A stretch of 52,487 nucleotides of DNA, taken from the NCBI GenBank assembly GCA_020692205.1, contig JAIMKV010000028.1:1-52487 (forward strand). The letters are read 5' to 3'. The stretch is from Myxosarcina sp. GA_180221_E-2-1-MAG-40_15 (GTDB lineage: Bacteria > Cyanobacteriota > Cyanobacteriia > Cyanobacteriales > Xenococcaceae). Both the position numbers and the translations under genes were made by a program. The notes below the pieces were generated by a model. The model had not been told where the DNA came from. It worked only from the letters and a program-made list of their open reading frames with translations, and ran no database searches. Shown piece after piece: positions 43,998-52,487 of this stretch (within the stretch, counting starts at the first letter, position 1; each line of letters opens with the position of its first letter).

Positions 43998-45146
43998 ATG
44001 AAAACTCCGTTATCTTGGTTGCAGTTAACTCACGAAAAAGCTCGTTTAATCGTTGCTTTAGCTGGTATTGGGTTTGCAGACATACTAATGTTTATTCAGT
44101 TGGGGTTTCAAGCAGCTTTATTTGATAGTAGCGTTACTTTACATAGAGCCTTGGAAGGTGATGTATTTTTAATGAGTCCCCAGTCTGATGCTCTAGGTTT
44201 TACCGAACCCTTTTCACAACGGCGTTTATATGAATCGGCAGCAGTTGAACAAGTAGAGTCCATCGTCCCAATTTATCTTAATTTTGGCTCGTGGAAAAAT
44301 CCTGTCGAACGTAACACCAGAACAATTTTAACTATTGGCTTTAATCCTGCCAAAAACACGTTGAATTTATCAGGAATTAAGGAAAATATCGATCAAGTCA
44401 AGCTGCCTGATGTAGTGTTGTTTGACGCTCAATCACGGACAGAATTTGGGCCAATTCCTGATTTACTGCAACAGAATAAAACAGTGAAAACGGAAGTATC
44501 TTCACGTCAAGTTACTGTGGTTGGATTGTTTTCTTTGGGCGCGTCTTTTGCCGCCGACGGCAATATTATTACCAGTGATACTAATTTTTTGAGGCTATTT
44601 CCTGATCGCCAAAAAGGATTAATCGATCTAGGGATTATTAATTTGAAACCCGGAGCCAATTTGGAGTTAGCTTTAGTAAATCTTAGAGCCAAACTGCCTG
44701 AAGATGTGCAGGTTTTTTCTAAAGCAGAATTTATTCAAGCAGAAATAGCTTATTGGCAAAATGCTACCGCCATCGGGTTTATTTTTACTTTGGGTACGGC
44801 AATTGGTTTTGTTGTTGGTACAGTAATTGTTTATCAGATTCTTTATACTGATGTCGCCAACCATCTATCAGAATATGCCACGCTTAAGGCGATGGGTTAT
44901 CAAGATAGCTATTTTGTCATGGTGGTGTTTCAAGAAGCCATCATTTTAGCGGTGTTAGGCTTTCTGCCTGGTTATGCGATCGCCACAGGTTTATATACTT
45001 TAGCAGCAGGAGCAACCGCTCTACCTTTAGCAATGACTGCAAATCGGGCAACCACTGTCTTAATTCTAACTGTGATTATGTGTTGTATTTCAGGCAGTAT
45101 TGCCATCAGAAAATTAAGCGCAGCCGATCCCGCCGATATTTTTTAG
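43998..45146 (+). CDS. devC: DevC-type ABC exporter permease
   Basis: A 382-residue permease with the MacB/FtsX-like fold: an N-terminal membrane segment (LIVALAGIGFADILMFIQLG), a large periplasmic domain (about 45-255), and three C-terminal membrane segments (about 258-285, 308-335, 345-368). The ending RKLSAADPADIF is the DevC family signature. It partners with DevB (80 bp upstream) and DevA (48 bp downstream). A truncated relative of its C-terminus is at 1443-1574. Confidence 0.92.
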   Translation: MKTPLSWLQLTHEKARLIVALAGIGFADILMFIQLGFQAALFDSSVTLHRALEGDVFLMSPQSDALGFTEPFSQRRLYESAAVEQVESIVPIYLNFGSWKNPVERNTRTILTIGFNPAKNTLNLSGIKENIDQVKLPDVVLFDAQSRTEFGPIPDLLQQNKTVKTEVSSRQVTVVGLFSLGASFAADGNIITSDTNFLRLFPDRQKGLIDLGIINLKPGANLELALVNLRAKLPEDVQVFSKAEFIQAEIAYWQNATAIGFIFTLGTAIGFVVGTVIVYQILYTDVANHLSEYATLKAMGYQDSYFVMVVFQEAIILAVLGFLPGYAIATGLYTLAAGATALPLAMTANRATTVLILTVIMCCISGSIAIRKLSAADPADIF

Positions 45147-45194
45147 TAAGCAATCAAGCTAGGTCAAAGAGAAATTCGATCTATTGAATTAATC

Positions 45195-45923
45195 ATGAGC
45201 AATACCCAGTCAACAATTAACCATCAACAATCAATCAATAACCAAGTTGTAAATATCCACAACTTAGATCATTTTTTTGGTGAAGGAAAGTTAAAAAAAC
45301 AGATTTTATTTGATATAGATTTGACTCTTAATGCAGGGGAGGTAATTATCTTAAAAGGGCCTTCTGGATCGGGAAAAACTACTTTATTAACCTTGATGGG
45401 GGGACTGCGATCGCCTCAGTCAGGAAGCCTACGAGTATTTGGTGAAGAATTAGTTGGAGCAAAAAAAAACAAGCTGGTGCAAACGAGGCGCAACATTGGC
45501 TATATTTTTCAGGCTAACAATCTTTTGGCATCTTTAACCGCTAAACAAAATGTGCAGATGTCTTTAGAGTTACACGACAACATTAAACCCGCCGAGGTAG
45601 CACAAAGAGCGATCGCTCTATTGGAATCAGTCGGCTTGGGAGAACATATCAACTATTATCCTCAAAACCTTTCTGGGGGACAAAAACAACGGGTAGCGAT
45701 CGCCCGCGCCTTAGTTTCGCATCCGAAGATCGTCCTAGCAGATGAACCCACCGCAGCATTAGACAGCAAATCGGGTCGGGATGTAGTCGAGTTGATGCAG
45801 CAGTTAGCTAGAGAACAAGGCTGTACTATCCTGATTGTGACCCATGATAATCGTATTCTGGATGTAGCCGATCGCCTCGTCGAGTTAGAAGACGGCAGAA
45901 TTACTTTAGATAGCAAACAATAA
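45195..45923 (+). CDS. devA: DevA-type ABC exporter ATPase
   Basis: A 242-residue ATP-binding subunit: Walker A LKGPSGSGKTTLLTL (about 58), Q-loop IFQANNLLASLT, signature NLSGGQKQRVAIARAL, Walker B IVLADEPTAALD, and H-loop IVTHDNRILD. The N-terminal about 15 residues are Asn/Gln-rich and variable. The family is LolD/MacB-like. The operon ends here; the next gene is convergent with a 1-bp gap between stop codons. Confidence 0.94.
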   Translation: MSNTQSTINHQQSINNQVVNIHNLDHFFGEGKLKKQILFDIDLTLNAGEVIILKGPSGSGKTTLLTLMGGLRSPQSGSLRVFGEELVGAKKNKLVQTRRNIGYIFQANNLLASLTAKQNVQMSLELHDNIKPAEVAQRAIALLESVGLGEHINYYPQNLSGGQKQRVAIARALVSHPKIVLADEPTAALDSKSGRDVVELMQQLAREQGCTILIVTHDNRILDVADRLVELEDGRITLDSKQ

Positions 45924-45924
45924 G

Positions 45925-47643
45925 CTAATTTCTTAAACTATCTTCTAAGCGATCGAGCATCGAGTCATCTGAGTTAGGTGTACGCCATAATTGGTCTAAA
46001 CCACTAGCAGGCATAGTTAAATACAAAACATCTTGAGGTTGTAAACAAGTTTCTAGTAATTGCCAACCATGTAAGGTTTGATTTTTTCGCTCCAGATATA
46101 AAGGAACAAAATCGCTTTTGATTGCTGCATCCTGAACAGTTTGAGCGCAAAAAGGATGCTTCGGGGTAATCATCGTTCCCAAGGCTACCCACAGTAAGTC
46201 TTGGGTCATGCCATTGCCCAAAATTCTGCCTCCTAAGGCTGCGGCGGCAAATGAATAGGTGGCTAACTCTACAGGAGACAAGACATGGTCAAACTCAAAT
46301 ACTTCCTGCATTGAGCGGGCAAATTGAGGATCGCCGCTACGAACTACGGTTTTTAGATAAGGTGCTAAAGCTTTAGCGGTCAGGCTGATTTCTAAGTTGG
46401 TTGTATCACGACTAGTAACAGCAATTAAACTGATCGCTCGTTTAATATTAACCGCCTTAAGGCTAGAGGTCATACTGGCATCTTCAATAATGACGGGGAT
46501 GCCATGCGAACGAGCCGAATGAATAAACCGGTTGTTAGGATCCGATTCAATTACCACTACTTCATGACCTTGAGCATGAAGTTGACGAGCAACATGAATT
46601 CCTACTCCACCCAGACCACAGACTATGTGATGGTTATGTCTGGGAATTCTCGCCGCATCTATAGTTTGTCTAAAACGACTCCCTAAAACAAAATCATTAA
46701 TTAGAGCATAACAAATACCGATCACCCCAGCACCAACAATCATCATGATGGCAGTAAAAACTTTGATATAATCGGAGCCAGCTTCGGCAACTTCTTCTTT
46801 TCCTCCTGCACCGGTAATCATGCCCACTGAAAAATACAAAGCATCAGCGATGGAAGTTTGCAGATTGACGCTGACATAAATCAGGGTGGCGACACAGATT
46901 ACGCCCAATAAAGCCAGGCTGACTAAAGTAACAGGACGAGCATAACGCTGATAACGAGGAATATTTAAAATTGCTTTAAATACCTTCTTTTGCCAGGAGC
47001 GACGTTTGGTCAAAACCTTGGGTTTAGTACCGACAATTAAGCGATCGCCAATTTCTAGACATTTATCTTGTTTAATCGCCGAAACTAAATCTATTTCTCC
47101 TTTGGTAGGCAAATAGTAGATCAGCATGCGGTTAGGATCGACCCACAGTTCGCTTAATTCTTTGCCTAACCAGGGATGGTCTAGATCGATAATTTCTTCC
47201 TGTATTGGCCAAGTACGGTTAAACAACTGTAGTTGACCGATCGCTTTATTACCCAAGGCGGCAAAAGTAAATAGGGGAGAAGAAAGAGCCGCTACGCTCA
47301 TCGTAAAATGATCGGGTAAAGTTAGATCGAGGCGATCGCCTAAAGTGTGGTTGAATAAACGATTGATAATTCTAATTTGCGGATTAAGCACCCTCGCTTG
47401 AGTCAGAATTGCTAAATTTAGCGCGTCATCATCATGAACTAAAACTAAGGTCTTCGCCTGCCTAATTCCTGCCTTAATTAAAGTAACGTTGTCTCGTGGA
47501 TCGCCAACGATAATTTGGTTGCTTGCTGCGGTATTTATGGAACTATCGCTGATTGCTACTACCTTTGCTCCCTGCTGCTTCAATAGGCTGTAGATTCTAG
47601 AGCCTGTGCGTCCTAAGCCACAAATAATTATTTTGGGTTGCAT
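45925..47643 (-). CDS. Two-RCK ion channel-like protein
   Basis: A 572-residue protein with the order RCK - channel - RCK. Residues 1-115 are an NAD-binding RCK_N domain (IIICGLGRTGSRIYSLLKQQ), followed by an RCK_C-like part (to about 205). A two-helix channel core lies at about 236-330 with the pore region ADALYFSVGMITGAGG. A second RCK_N domain begins HHIVCGLGGVGIHVARQLHA (about 338) and an RCK_C tail follows. The K+ filter TVGYG reads TGAGG here, so selectivity is doubtful. It may conduct another ion, or act as a regulatory subunit. It is convergent with devA. Confidence 0.8.
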   Translation of the reverse strand: MQPKIIICGLGRTGSRIYSLLKQQGAKVVAISDSSINTAASNQIIVGDPRDNVTLIKAGIRQAKTLVLVHDDDALNLAILTQARVLNPQIRIINRLFNHTLGDRLDLTLPDHFTMSVAALSSPLFTFAALGNKAIGQLQLFNRTWPIQEEIIDLDHPWLGKELSELWVDPNRMLIYYLPTKGEIDLVSAIKQDKCLEIGDRLIVGTKPKVLTKRRSWQKKVFKAILNIPRYQRYARPVTLVSLALLGVICVATLIYVSVNLQTSIADALYFSVGMITGAGGKEEVAEAGSDYIKVFTAIMMIVGAGVIGICYALINDFVLGSRFRQTIDAARIPRHNHHIVCGLGGVGIHVARQLHAQGHEVVVIESDPNNRFIHSARSHGIPVIIEDASMTSSLKAVNIKRAISLIAVTSRDTTNLEISLTAKALAPYLKTVVRSGDPQFARSMQEVFEFDHVLSPVELATYSFAAAALGGRILGNGMTQDLLWVALGTMITPKHPFCAQTVQDAAIKSDFVPLYLERKNQTLHGWQLLETCLQPQDVLYLTMPASGLDQLWRTPNSDDSMLDRLEDSLRN

Positions 47644-47921
47644 AAATTCTCATTGAGGTGCAAAGAGACACTGATCACACCTACATATAAATGATTGTGC
47701 GTAATCGATGTCTTATTTACTGTATATGTAAACACTTTTTCCTGGAGAGAGATAAATTACGAAAATTGAGGAAAAGCTCTGCCAAGATTAATCAATATAG
47801 GTTGATGCTCATAATTATTACATATTACTATCATACTTAAGCCTAGACTTTAGACCGATTCAACCCTGAAATATGTATGATGACATTGCTAAAATAAATA
47901 TTTAAATTGAGCGAAAACTTG

Positions 47922-49265
47922 ATGACTAATTTTGATGAAGGCAATCAATCTGCGGAAACTAGTTCTACAGATCCTCTCGGAGCAACCCAACTTACCAACA
48001 TAGGCTGGGAGCAAAACGGACAACAGCTCGGTATGTGGACTAATCAAAGTAACGTTGTTCTAGACTTAGTTTCGGGAATTGAAGTTGCTGATAACGTAAC
48101 AGTTAATACTTTGGCGGGAAATGACCTAATTAAAGGTTTAGTTAGCAGCGGGATAGGTTTGCTCAACCAGGGAACAATCATCACTGGCAGCGGTAACGAC
48201 TCTCTGCAAGGAAGAATAATAGGAGAGGGAAATGACAATATCGGCATTTTTAATGATTTTCAAAATGACGAAGACGTTTTTGAGATTATTAACACTATTG
48301 GAACAGATGAGGCGCAACAAATTATCAAGACTGAAGTAGGTGCAGATCAAATTATCGGTACTGTTAAAATCAAGGGAGACGGAAGTTTTAACAATGGCAT
48401 TCTTAGTGGCTTTTTCGGCAGCATAGATACGGGAGAAGATAACGACTCAATTATCGGTACTGTTGCAGTGGCTGGAAACGGCGACTTTAATCAGGGTGTA
48501 CTTTTTGGTGATGGTTTTGAATTACGCACTAGTTCGGTCAATACGAGCGGGGGTGAAGACCAAATTATTGGTGCTGTTGAAGTTGCTGGAGTCGGCAATA
48601 GCAACACCGGCTTAACAAATGTCAGCTTTAGTACTGTCGATACAGGAACGGGTGATGACCGACTTATTGGTACTGCTGTAATTCGAGGAAATGGAGACGG
48701 TAACACGGGTATTGTTAATGCAGAGGGGTCTATTAACACAGGAAATGACGAAGATAAAATTATCGGTACTGTTAAAATCAAAGGAAATGGAGACTTAAAC
48801 AGAGGTATTGTTAGTGGTTTGGGCGGTATCGATCTGGGTACTGGCGATGACTATCTTTACGGTGCGGTTGAAGTCCAAAGAGAGGGAAGCGATAACAATA
48901 TCGGTATCTATAATGATTTTGCTAACATCATCAGAATGGGTGCAGGTGATGACCTAATTGTTGGGGTAGGAGGAGATGCTTATACTGGTTTTGGTGCCGA
49001 TTTTGATGATTATGGCTCAATTGATTTGGGCGAAGGCAACGATCGCCTCGTCGGTTTTGGTGCTAATCAATTTGTCGATGGTGGTAGTGGTAAAGATCTA
49101 GCTAAATTTGAATTTAATTTAGACGAATCGGTTACTTTAGGCAGCGACGATGCCAACTCCATCGATATCACTGCTAACGAGAAAACTATGTCATTTACCA
49201 ACGTGGAGGAATTTGCCTTTGCTAATGATTCTTTTACCTTTGATGAGCTGATTGATTTTGTCTAG
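47922..49265 (+). CDS. RTX-like repeat protein, paralog of the 25-kb protein
   Basis: A 447-residue protein from the ATG at 47922 (an upstream TTG at 47907 would add five residues). It has about eleven rungs of a GxGxDxIIGTVxIxGxGDxNxGI type, for example GTGDDRLIGTAVIRGNGDGN and DEDKIIGTVKIKGNGDLNRG, giving a regular 40-50 residue beta-solenoid repeat. The C-terminal tail (MSFTNVEEFAFANDSFTF) matches that of the 25024-26745 protein, which suggests a common export or folding signal. It lacks the Ala/Ser inserts. It is very acidic and probably binds Ca2+. It stands alone; the location outside the cell is inferred. Confidence 0.75.
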   Translation: MTNFDEGNQSAETSSTDPLGATQLTNIGWEQNGQQLGMWTNQSNVVLDLVSGIEVADNVTVNTLAGNDLIKGLVSSGIGLLNQGTIITGSGNDSLQGRIIGEGNDNIGIFNDFQNDEDVFEIINTIGTDEAQQIIKTEVGADQIIGTVKIKGDGSFNNGILSGFFGSIDTGEDNDSIIGTVAVAGNGDFNQGVLFGDGFELRTSSVNTSGGEDQIIGAVEVAGVGNSNTGLTNVSFSTVDTGTGDDRLIGTAVIRGNGDGNTGIVNAEGSINTGNDEDKIIGTVKIKGNGDLNRGIVSGLGGIDLGTGDDYLYGAVEVQREGSDNNIGIYNDFANIIRMGAGDDLIVGVGGDAYTGFGADFDDYGSIDLGEGNDRLVGFGANQFVDGGSGKDLAKFEFNLDESVTLGSDDANSIDITANEKTMSFTNVEEFAFANDSFTFDELIDFV

Positions 49266-49342
49266 TTAATTTATTGCCGCAGTTAGAATTATGATGTTGT
49301 GCATATACATCTCATTCTTACCGCGATCGCTGGGATGACTAC

Positions 49343-49786
49343 TTATACCTCATCCCTTTTTTTGATTGCATATTCCTTAAATCGCTCTAGATCCGCCATT
49401 ACGGTAGACTCTACTACGTCTCCGATTAATTTATCCATCAGCTTGCCAATAATGCCTGGTACGGCATAAGCAAAGGTCATTTTGACAATAGTGTTATCGG
49501 TGCGATCGTAAAAGCGAATTGCTCCCTTGTTGGGTAAGCCATCTACAGATTGCCACTCAATTATTTGTTCTGGAACAATCTGGACAATACGGGATAACCA
49601 GGTAAAGTTAAAACCGCCACTAGCCAATTTCCAACGGGATAGTTCGGGATTATCTTCTAAAATTTTGACAGACTCAATCCATTTCATCCAAATAGTCATC
49701 TGTTCGAGATCTGACCAGAGACTCCATGCCAATTCAATTGGTACAGGTACTTCAATTTGTACTGAATGTTCTAGCCAGTCTGTCAT
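49343..49786 (-). CDS. SRPBCC (START-like) family protein
   Basis: A 147-residue protein of the polyketide cyclase/dehydrase START-like fold: VQIEVPVPIELAWSLWSDLE opening, WKLASGGFNFTWLSRIVQIV, and a C-terminal helix AVPGIIGKLMDKLIGDVVES. The fold makes a hydrophobic pocket for lipids or isoprenoids. It lies 111 bp downstream of zds on the same strand, a neighbourhood often seen in cyanobacteria, so a role in binding or processing carotenoid intermediates is plausible but not shown. Confidence 0.82.
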   Translation of the reverse strand: MTDWLEHSVQIEVPVPIELAWSLWSDLEQMTIWMKWIESVKILEDNPELSRWKLASGGFNFTWLSRIVQIVPEQIIEWQSVDGLPNKGAIRFYDRTDNTIVKMTFAYAVPGIIGKLMDKLIGDVVESTVMADLERFKEYAIKKRDEV

Positions 49787-49897
49787 TATTGTTGCAAATT
49801 ATATTTTGTCAAATTATCCCATAAAAACAAAGTAGCAAATTGTGGTACAACAGTTGTGTGGCTTGGCGAACTGTTATCCTACAGGGCTTGGCGATCG

Positions 49898-51355
49898 CTA
49901 TACCGCTACCGCCTTAAGCTGTTCCGCATTGGCTAAGATCGCTTTAGCTGCTTGTTTCCCAGACAGGGTTGCCCCTTCCATACTGTCGATATAGTCCTGT
50001 TGAGTATAGCTACCAGCCAAAAAGAAATTACCTACGGGAGTTTGCTGGGGTGGACGATAAGGATCCATTCCTGGTGCTTCACGATATAGCGATTGAGCTA
50101 GTTTAACTACGCTATACCAAGTCATATTTAGTTCTCTTGCAGCAGGAAATAACTGACGTACCTGTTCTAAAACATGGTTAGCAATATCCTCGTTTTTTTC
50201 TTTGATAAAAGGATCGCCTGGAGTTAAAACTAGCTGGAGTAACGAACCTTCTCCTGGCTTGTAATAATTTCCTGGGCTAGCCAAGGCTAGATCGGCAAAA
50301 CAAGAAAAATCTGCATCAGGAGTATAAAGCAGGTTATCAATGCCAGCAGCCTGTTCTAATTGTTGGCGGTTATGGGCATCATTTAGTTCAGTTACCCAAC
50401 CGTCAAATCGTAGCTGTACCGTAGCCACAGGAACTGCATCCAACTTATATATGTTGTCGAATTCAGACCATTTGCGCCACTGTTGAGGAATTACTTTTTT
50501 GATCCCTGGAACATCGCAAGCACAAACATAGGCATCAGCTCTAATAGTTGCTTCTGTTTCTCCGTTAGCCACCACAATTCCTGTAACTTTGGTGGTGTCT
50601 TCACAGTCTTCAAATAAAATTTCTTTCACTCGTCGACGAGTATGAATTTTGGTGCCACGTGCTGTTAAATAATCAATAATCGGCTGATGCAGATATTCAC
50701 TAGGTGAGCCTTCTAACATCCGTAAAACGGAAGCTTCAGTTTTGGTTGCGAAAAGCTGAAAAATAGTTAACATACAGCGCGCCGAAATATTTTCGGTGTC
50801 AATAAACCCCAAAGCATAAGCAATCGGATCCCACATCTTTCTGAGACTACCGTTGTTTCCGCCATGACTACGAAACCAATCAGCAAAGCTAATCGAATCT
50901 AAACAACGAATGGTTTTCATTGCTCCTTCAGAGTCGATTAAAGCCCTGACAATCGGACTTGTACCCAAAGCTAGAGAGTTTGCTGCTTTGTCAACTGCTG
51001 AAAGCTGAGAAGTGGTAAAAAATGCTTTTAATCCGTTGAAGGGCGCGCCAGTAAGAAAGCGAAAATCTAGCTCTCCAACTCGACCACCCTGGTTAATAAA
51101 AGTATGAGTATGTTGTTTCAGACGGAGATTATTGATCGCCCCTACCTTTCTCATCAACTCAAATAAATTGTAGTAGCAGCCAAAAAAAACATGCAGTCCC
51201 ATTTCTAGGTGATTACCGTCGTTATCGATCCAACTACCTACTTTTCCACCCACAAAAGGACGAGATTCAAATATTTCTACTTCAGCACCTGCATCAACTA
51301 AATCAATAGCTGTTGCCATGCCTGCTAATCCTGCACCAACAATTGCTACACGCAT
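49898..51355 (-). CDS. crtQ: 9,9'-di-cis-zeta-carotene desaturase
   Basis: This plant-type desaturase (ZDS) takes zeta-carotene through neurosporene to lycopene with plastoquinone as acceptor, on the membrane. From the ATG at 51355 it is 485 residues; the TTG one codon earlier is less likely. The FAD-binding N-terminus reads [20 protein letters not shown] then [34 protein letters not shown] is a family block, and the C-terminal [20 protein letters not shown] is the FAD-binding carotenoid desaturase signature. Confidence 0.95.
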   Translation of the reverse strand: MRVAIVGAGLAGMATAIDLVDAGAEVEIFESRPFVGGKVGSWIDNDGNHLEMGLHVFFGCYYNLFELMRKVGAINNLRLKQHTHTFINQGGRVGELDFRFLTGAPFNGLKAFFTTSQLSAVDKAANSLALGTSPIVRALIDSEGAMKTIRCLDSISFADWFRSHGGNNGSLRKMWDPIAYALGFIDTENISARCMLTIFQLFATKTEASVLRMLEGSPSEYLHQPIIDYLTARGTKIHTRRRVKEILFEDCEDTTKVTGIVVANGETEATIRADAYVCACDVPGIKKVIPQQWRKWSEFDNIYKLDAVPVATVQLRFDGWVTELNDAHNRQQLEQAAGIDNLLYTPDADFSCFADLALASPGNYYKPGEGSLLQLVLTPGDPFIKEKNEDIANHVLEQVRQLFPAARELNMTWYSVVKLAQSLYREAPGMDPYRPPQQTPVGNFFLAGSYTQQDYIDSMEGATLSGKQAAKAILANAEQLKAVAV

Positions 51356-51419
51356 CAAATTTATAATTCCCGAAAAGCAGTATCTTTACAGATTGTAATA
51401 TATATCACTGCCCTTCTTA

Positions 51420-52055
51420 CTATTCTTCGCCAAATGTTTTGAGCTTATGAAAAAAGGATGATACATCTGGTAGAGGAATAAACTGGTGAATCGTCTTGCT
51501 TCCTCGTGTCAAATCTGACCAGTTGGGTTGATCAGGCAGTCCGAAAGCTGAAATTAAGGACATATTATTCTCAGCGGAATTATTGGTATTTTTCAAAACT
51601 TTTTCTAAGTTCAATACATCTTTTTCAGCTATGACAAAAGTTTGTTTGGCTGGAGTTTTTACTCGTCTTGGCTTACTCAAAGTTGCTGATTCAGCTTCTG
51701 ACAGTTCTGGCTCATGAAAAGCTACTGTTGTCTTAGTCGCGCTAGCTGTTAAATCTGATAAATTGTTCAGGTGCTTAGGCAATTTGCGACAGATTAACCG
51801 TTCAAACTCATAGGTAAAATGAGGGTTAGGATTGCCAATACGCAGCCAGACACTGAGAATATGTTCGATAGAAATAGCTTTATAGCGTCCTAGATACAGG
51901 GCTTCAATAGTTGCTAATCTAATCCAGCTAGCGTGATAGAGGTCTAGCCAACACTTTAAGAGTTTTTCGGCATCATCACGCCCTAAATCGAAAGCATAAC
52001 TATCAATCAAAGAACGAGCTTGAGCCAAGGAGATGTCTTGAGTTAGTTCAGTCAT
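51420..52055 (-). CDS. Conserved cyanobacterial protein, unknown
   Basis: A 211-residue protein. Residues 1-100 are a conserved helical region rich in Leu and aromatic residues (SYAFDLGRDDAEKLLKCWLD, then LYHASWIRLATIEALYLGRY); the second half is Ser/Thr/Asn-rich and variable, ending SSFFHKLKTFGEE. There is no signal or membrane segment. It lies 64 bp upstream of zds on the same strand and could share its transcript. I do not recognise a function. Confidence 0.6.
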   Translation of the reverse strand: MTELTQDISLAQARSLIDSYAFDLGRDDAEKLLKCWLDLYHASWIRLATIEALYLGRYKAISIEHILSVWLRIGNPNPHFTYEFERLICRKLPKHLNNLSDLTASATKTTVAFHEPELSEAESATLSKPRRVKTPAKQTFVIAEKDVLNLEKVLKNTNNSAENNMSLISAFGLPDQPNWSDLTRGSKTIHQFIPLPDVSSFFHKLKTFGEE

Positions 52056-52444
52056 TGACTTTAGTTAGTAAAGATCGCTTAAAAATACAAGTGTTTGTGG
52101 TTTAGTTAGATTATTGATTATGTGAACCTTAAAGTTATCGCATGACGATGGATTACTAATGTATTGTTCATCAAAAATCAAATATTCAGTCCATTCTAGC
52201 GATTAAATTTAGCTGAATCGATAATTTTGTCCTCGCATTGCATCCAGATAAAAATTAAAAATCGCTGTGGATTAATTAAATTAGCCATAAATTTACTTTT
52301 AACAGAGCAAACCTTGGCTAATCTTTGACCGTTGGCTAAAACAGTTAGTATTTAACTTAAACGATTTATTTCAGCCTTAGCATACCCAGAAACTTTCCTA
52401 AAATTAGCATTACTAATATTTTTTTTAAGCAGTTATTTCAGACA
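52056..52444. other. AT-rich intergenic region
   Basis: About 390 bp, presumably with divergent promoters for the unknown gene on the left and a possible gene starting at 52445. No small ORF, RNA gene or repeat is evident. Confidence 0.4.
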
Positions 52445-52487
52445 ATGGTTCGGACAATTTTTGAAAAACCAGGAAAAAAGCTATCCA
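52445..52487 (+). CDS. Possible start of a gene cut by the window edge
   Basis: An ATG at 52445 opens MVRTIFEKPGKKLS to the last base. The codons look natural and the frame has no stop, but only 14 residues are visible and there is no clear Shine-Dalgarno. It cannot be assigned. Confidence 0.3.
   Translation, partial: MVRTIFEKPGKKLS

Overview
The window is cyanobacterial chromosome. HIP1 octamers (GCGATCGC) are scattered through genes and gaps, and the gene set is diagnostic: psbV (cytochrome c550), pcyA (phycocyanobilin synthesis), zds/crtQ (plant-type zeta-carotene desaturase), devBCA and a HetC/HetP-like locus. A coccoid or colony-forming lineage, or a filamentous relative, would fit; the sequence alone does not settle the genus.

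Layout. 1-1.2 kb: 3' end of a large secreted fibro-slime/thrombospondin-3-repeat protein. 1.3-1.6 kb: a small gene graveyard where a YoeB-toxin remnant abuts a DevC C-terminal remnant. 1.6-11.2 kb: mostly housekeeping (DUF937, glycine-zipper protein, upp, Wzc-type exopolysaccharide kinase, sirB-cobA, psbV, ferredoxin/metallo-beta-lactamase fusion, surE) and a MarR regulator. 11.4-16.1 kb: RND efflux adaptor and pump, divergent from marR.

16.1-26.7 kb is the most unusual part. It holds an HlyD adaptor, a HetP-family protein, a 1050-residue peptidase-containing ABC exporter (HetC-like, with N-terminal cyclic-nucleotide-binding-like domains), a parvulin-type foldase, two short precursors with matching double-glycine leaders and Ala/Ser/Tyr-rich cysteine-free cores, a Ser-rich small protein, and a large Ala/Ser-rich repeat protein. 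I read it as a dedicated secretion locus for low-complexity, silk-like peptides. The neighbouring dispersed repeats suggest a plastic region.

27.0-31.1 kb looks like a small integrated element: a 3'-half tRNA-Ser(UGA) remnant, a tyrosine recombinase preceded by a promoter inside tandem 11-mers, an intergenic region with a 44-residue candidate ORF and 33-nt direct repeats, and a Rep_trans-like rolling-circle initiator. No intact tRNA-Ser copy is visible on the right, so its right end is undefined.

31.1-41.4 kb returns to core genes: dynamin-like GTPase, ROK kinase, a large membrane-anchored repeat protein, hslO, a HEAT-repeat protein, a glycosyltransferase, a short tatA-type gene and pcyA. 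A structured, promoter-to-terminator unit at 41.5-41.8 kb could be a small RNA. 41.9-45.9 kb: TetR regulator with two matching palindromic operators and devB-devC-devA. 45.9-52.5 kb: a two-RCK ion channel with a non-canonical filter, a second repeat protein related to the one at 25 kb, a SRPBCC protein next to zds, a conserved unknown, and a possible gene start at the right edge.
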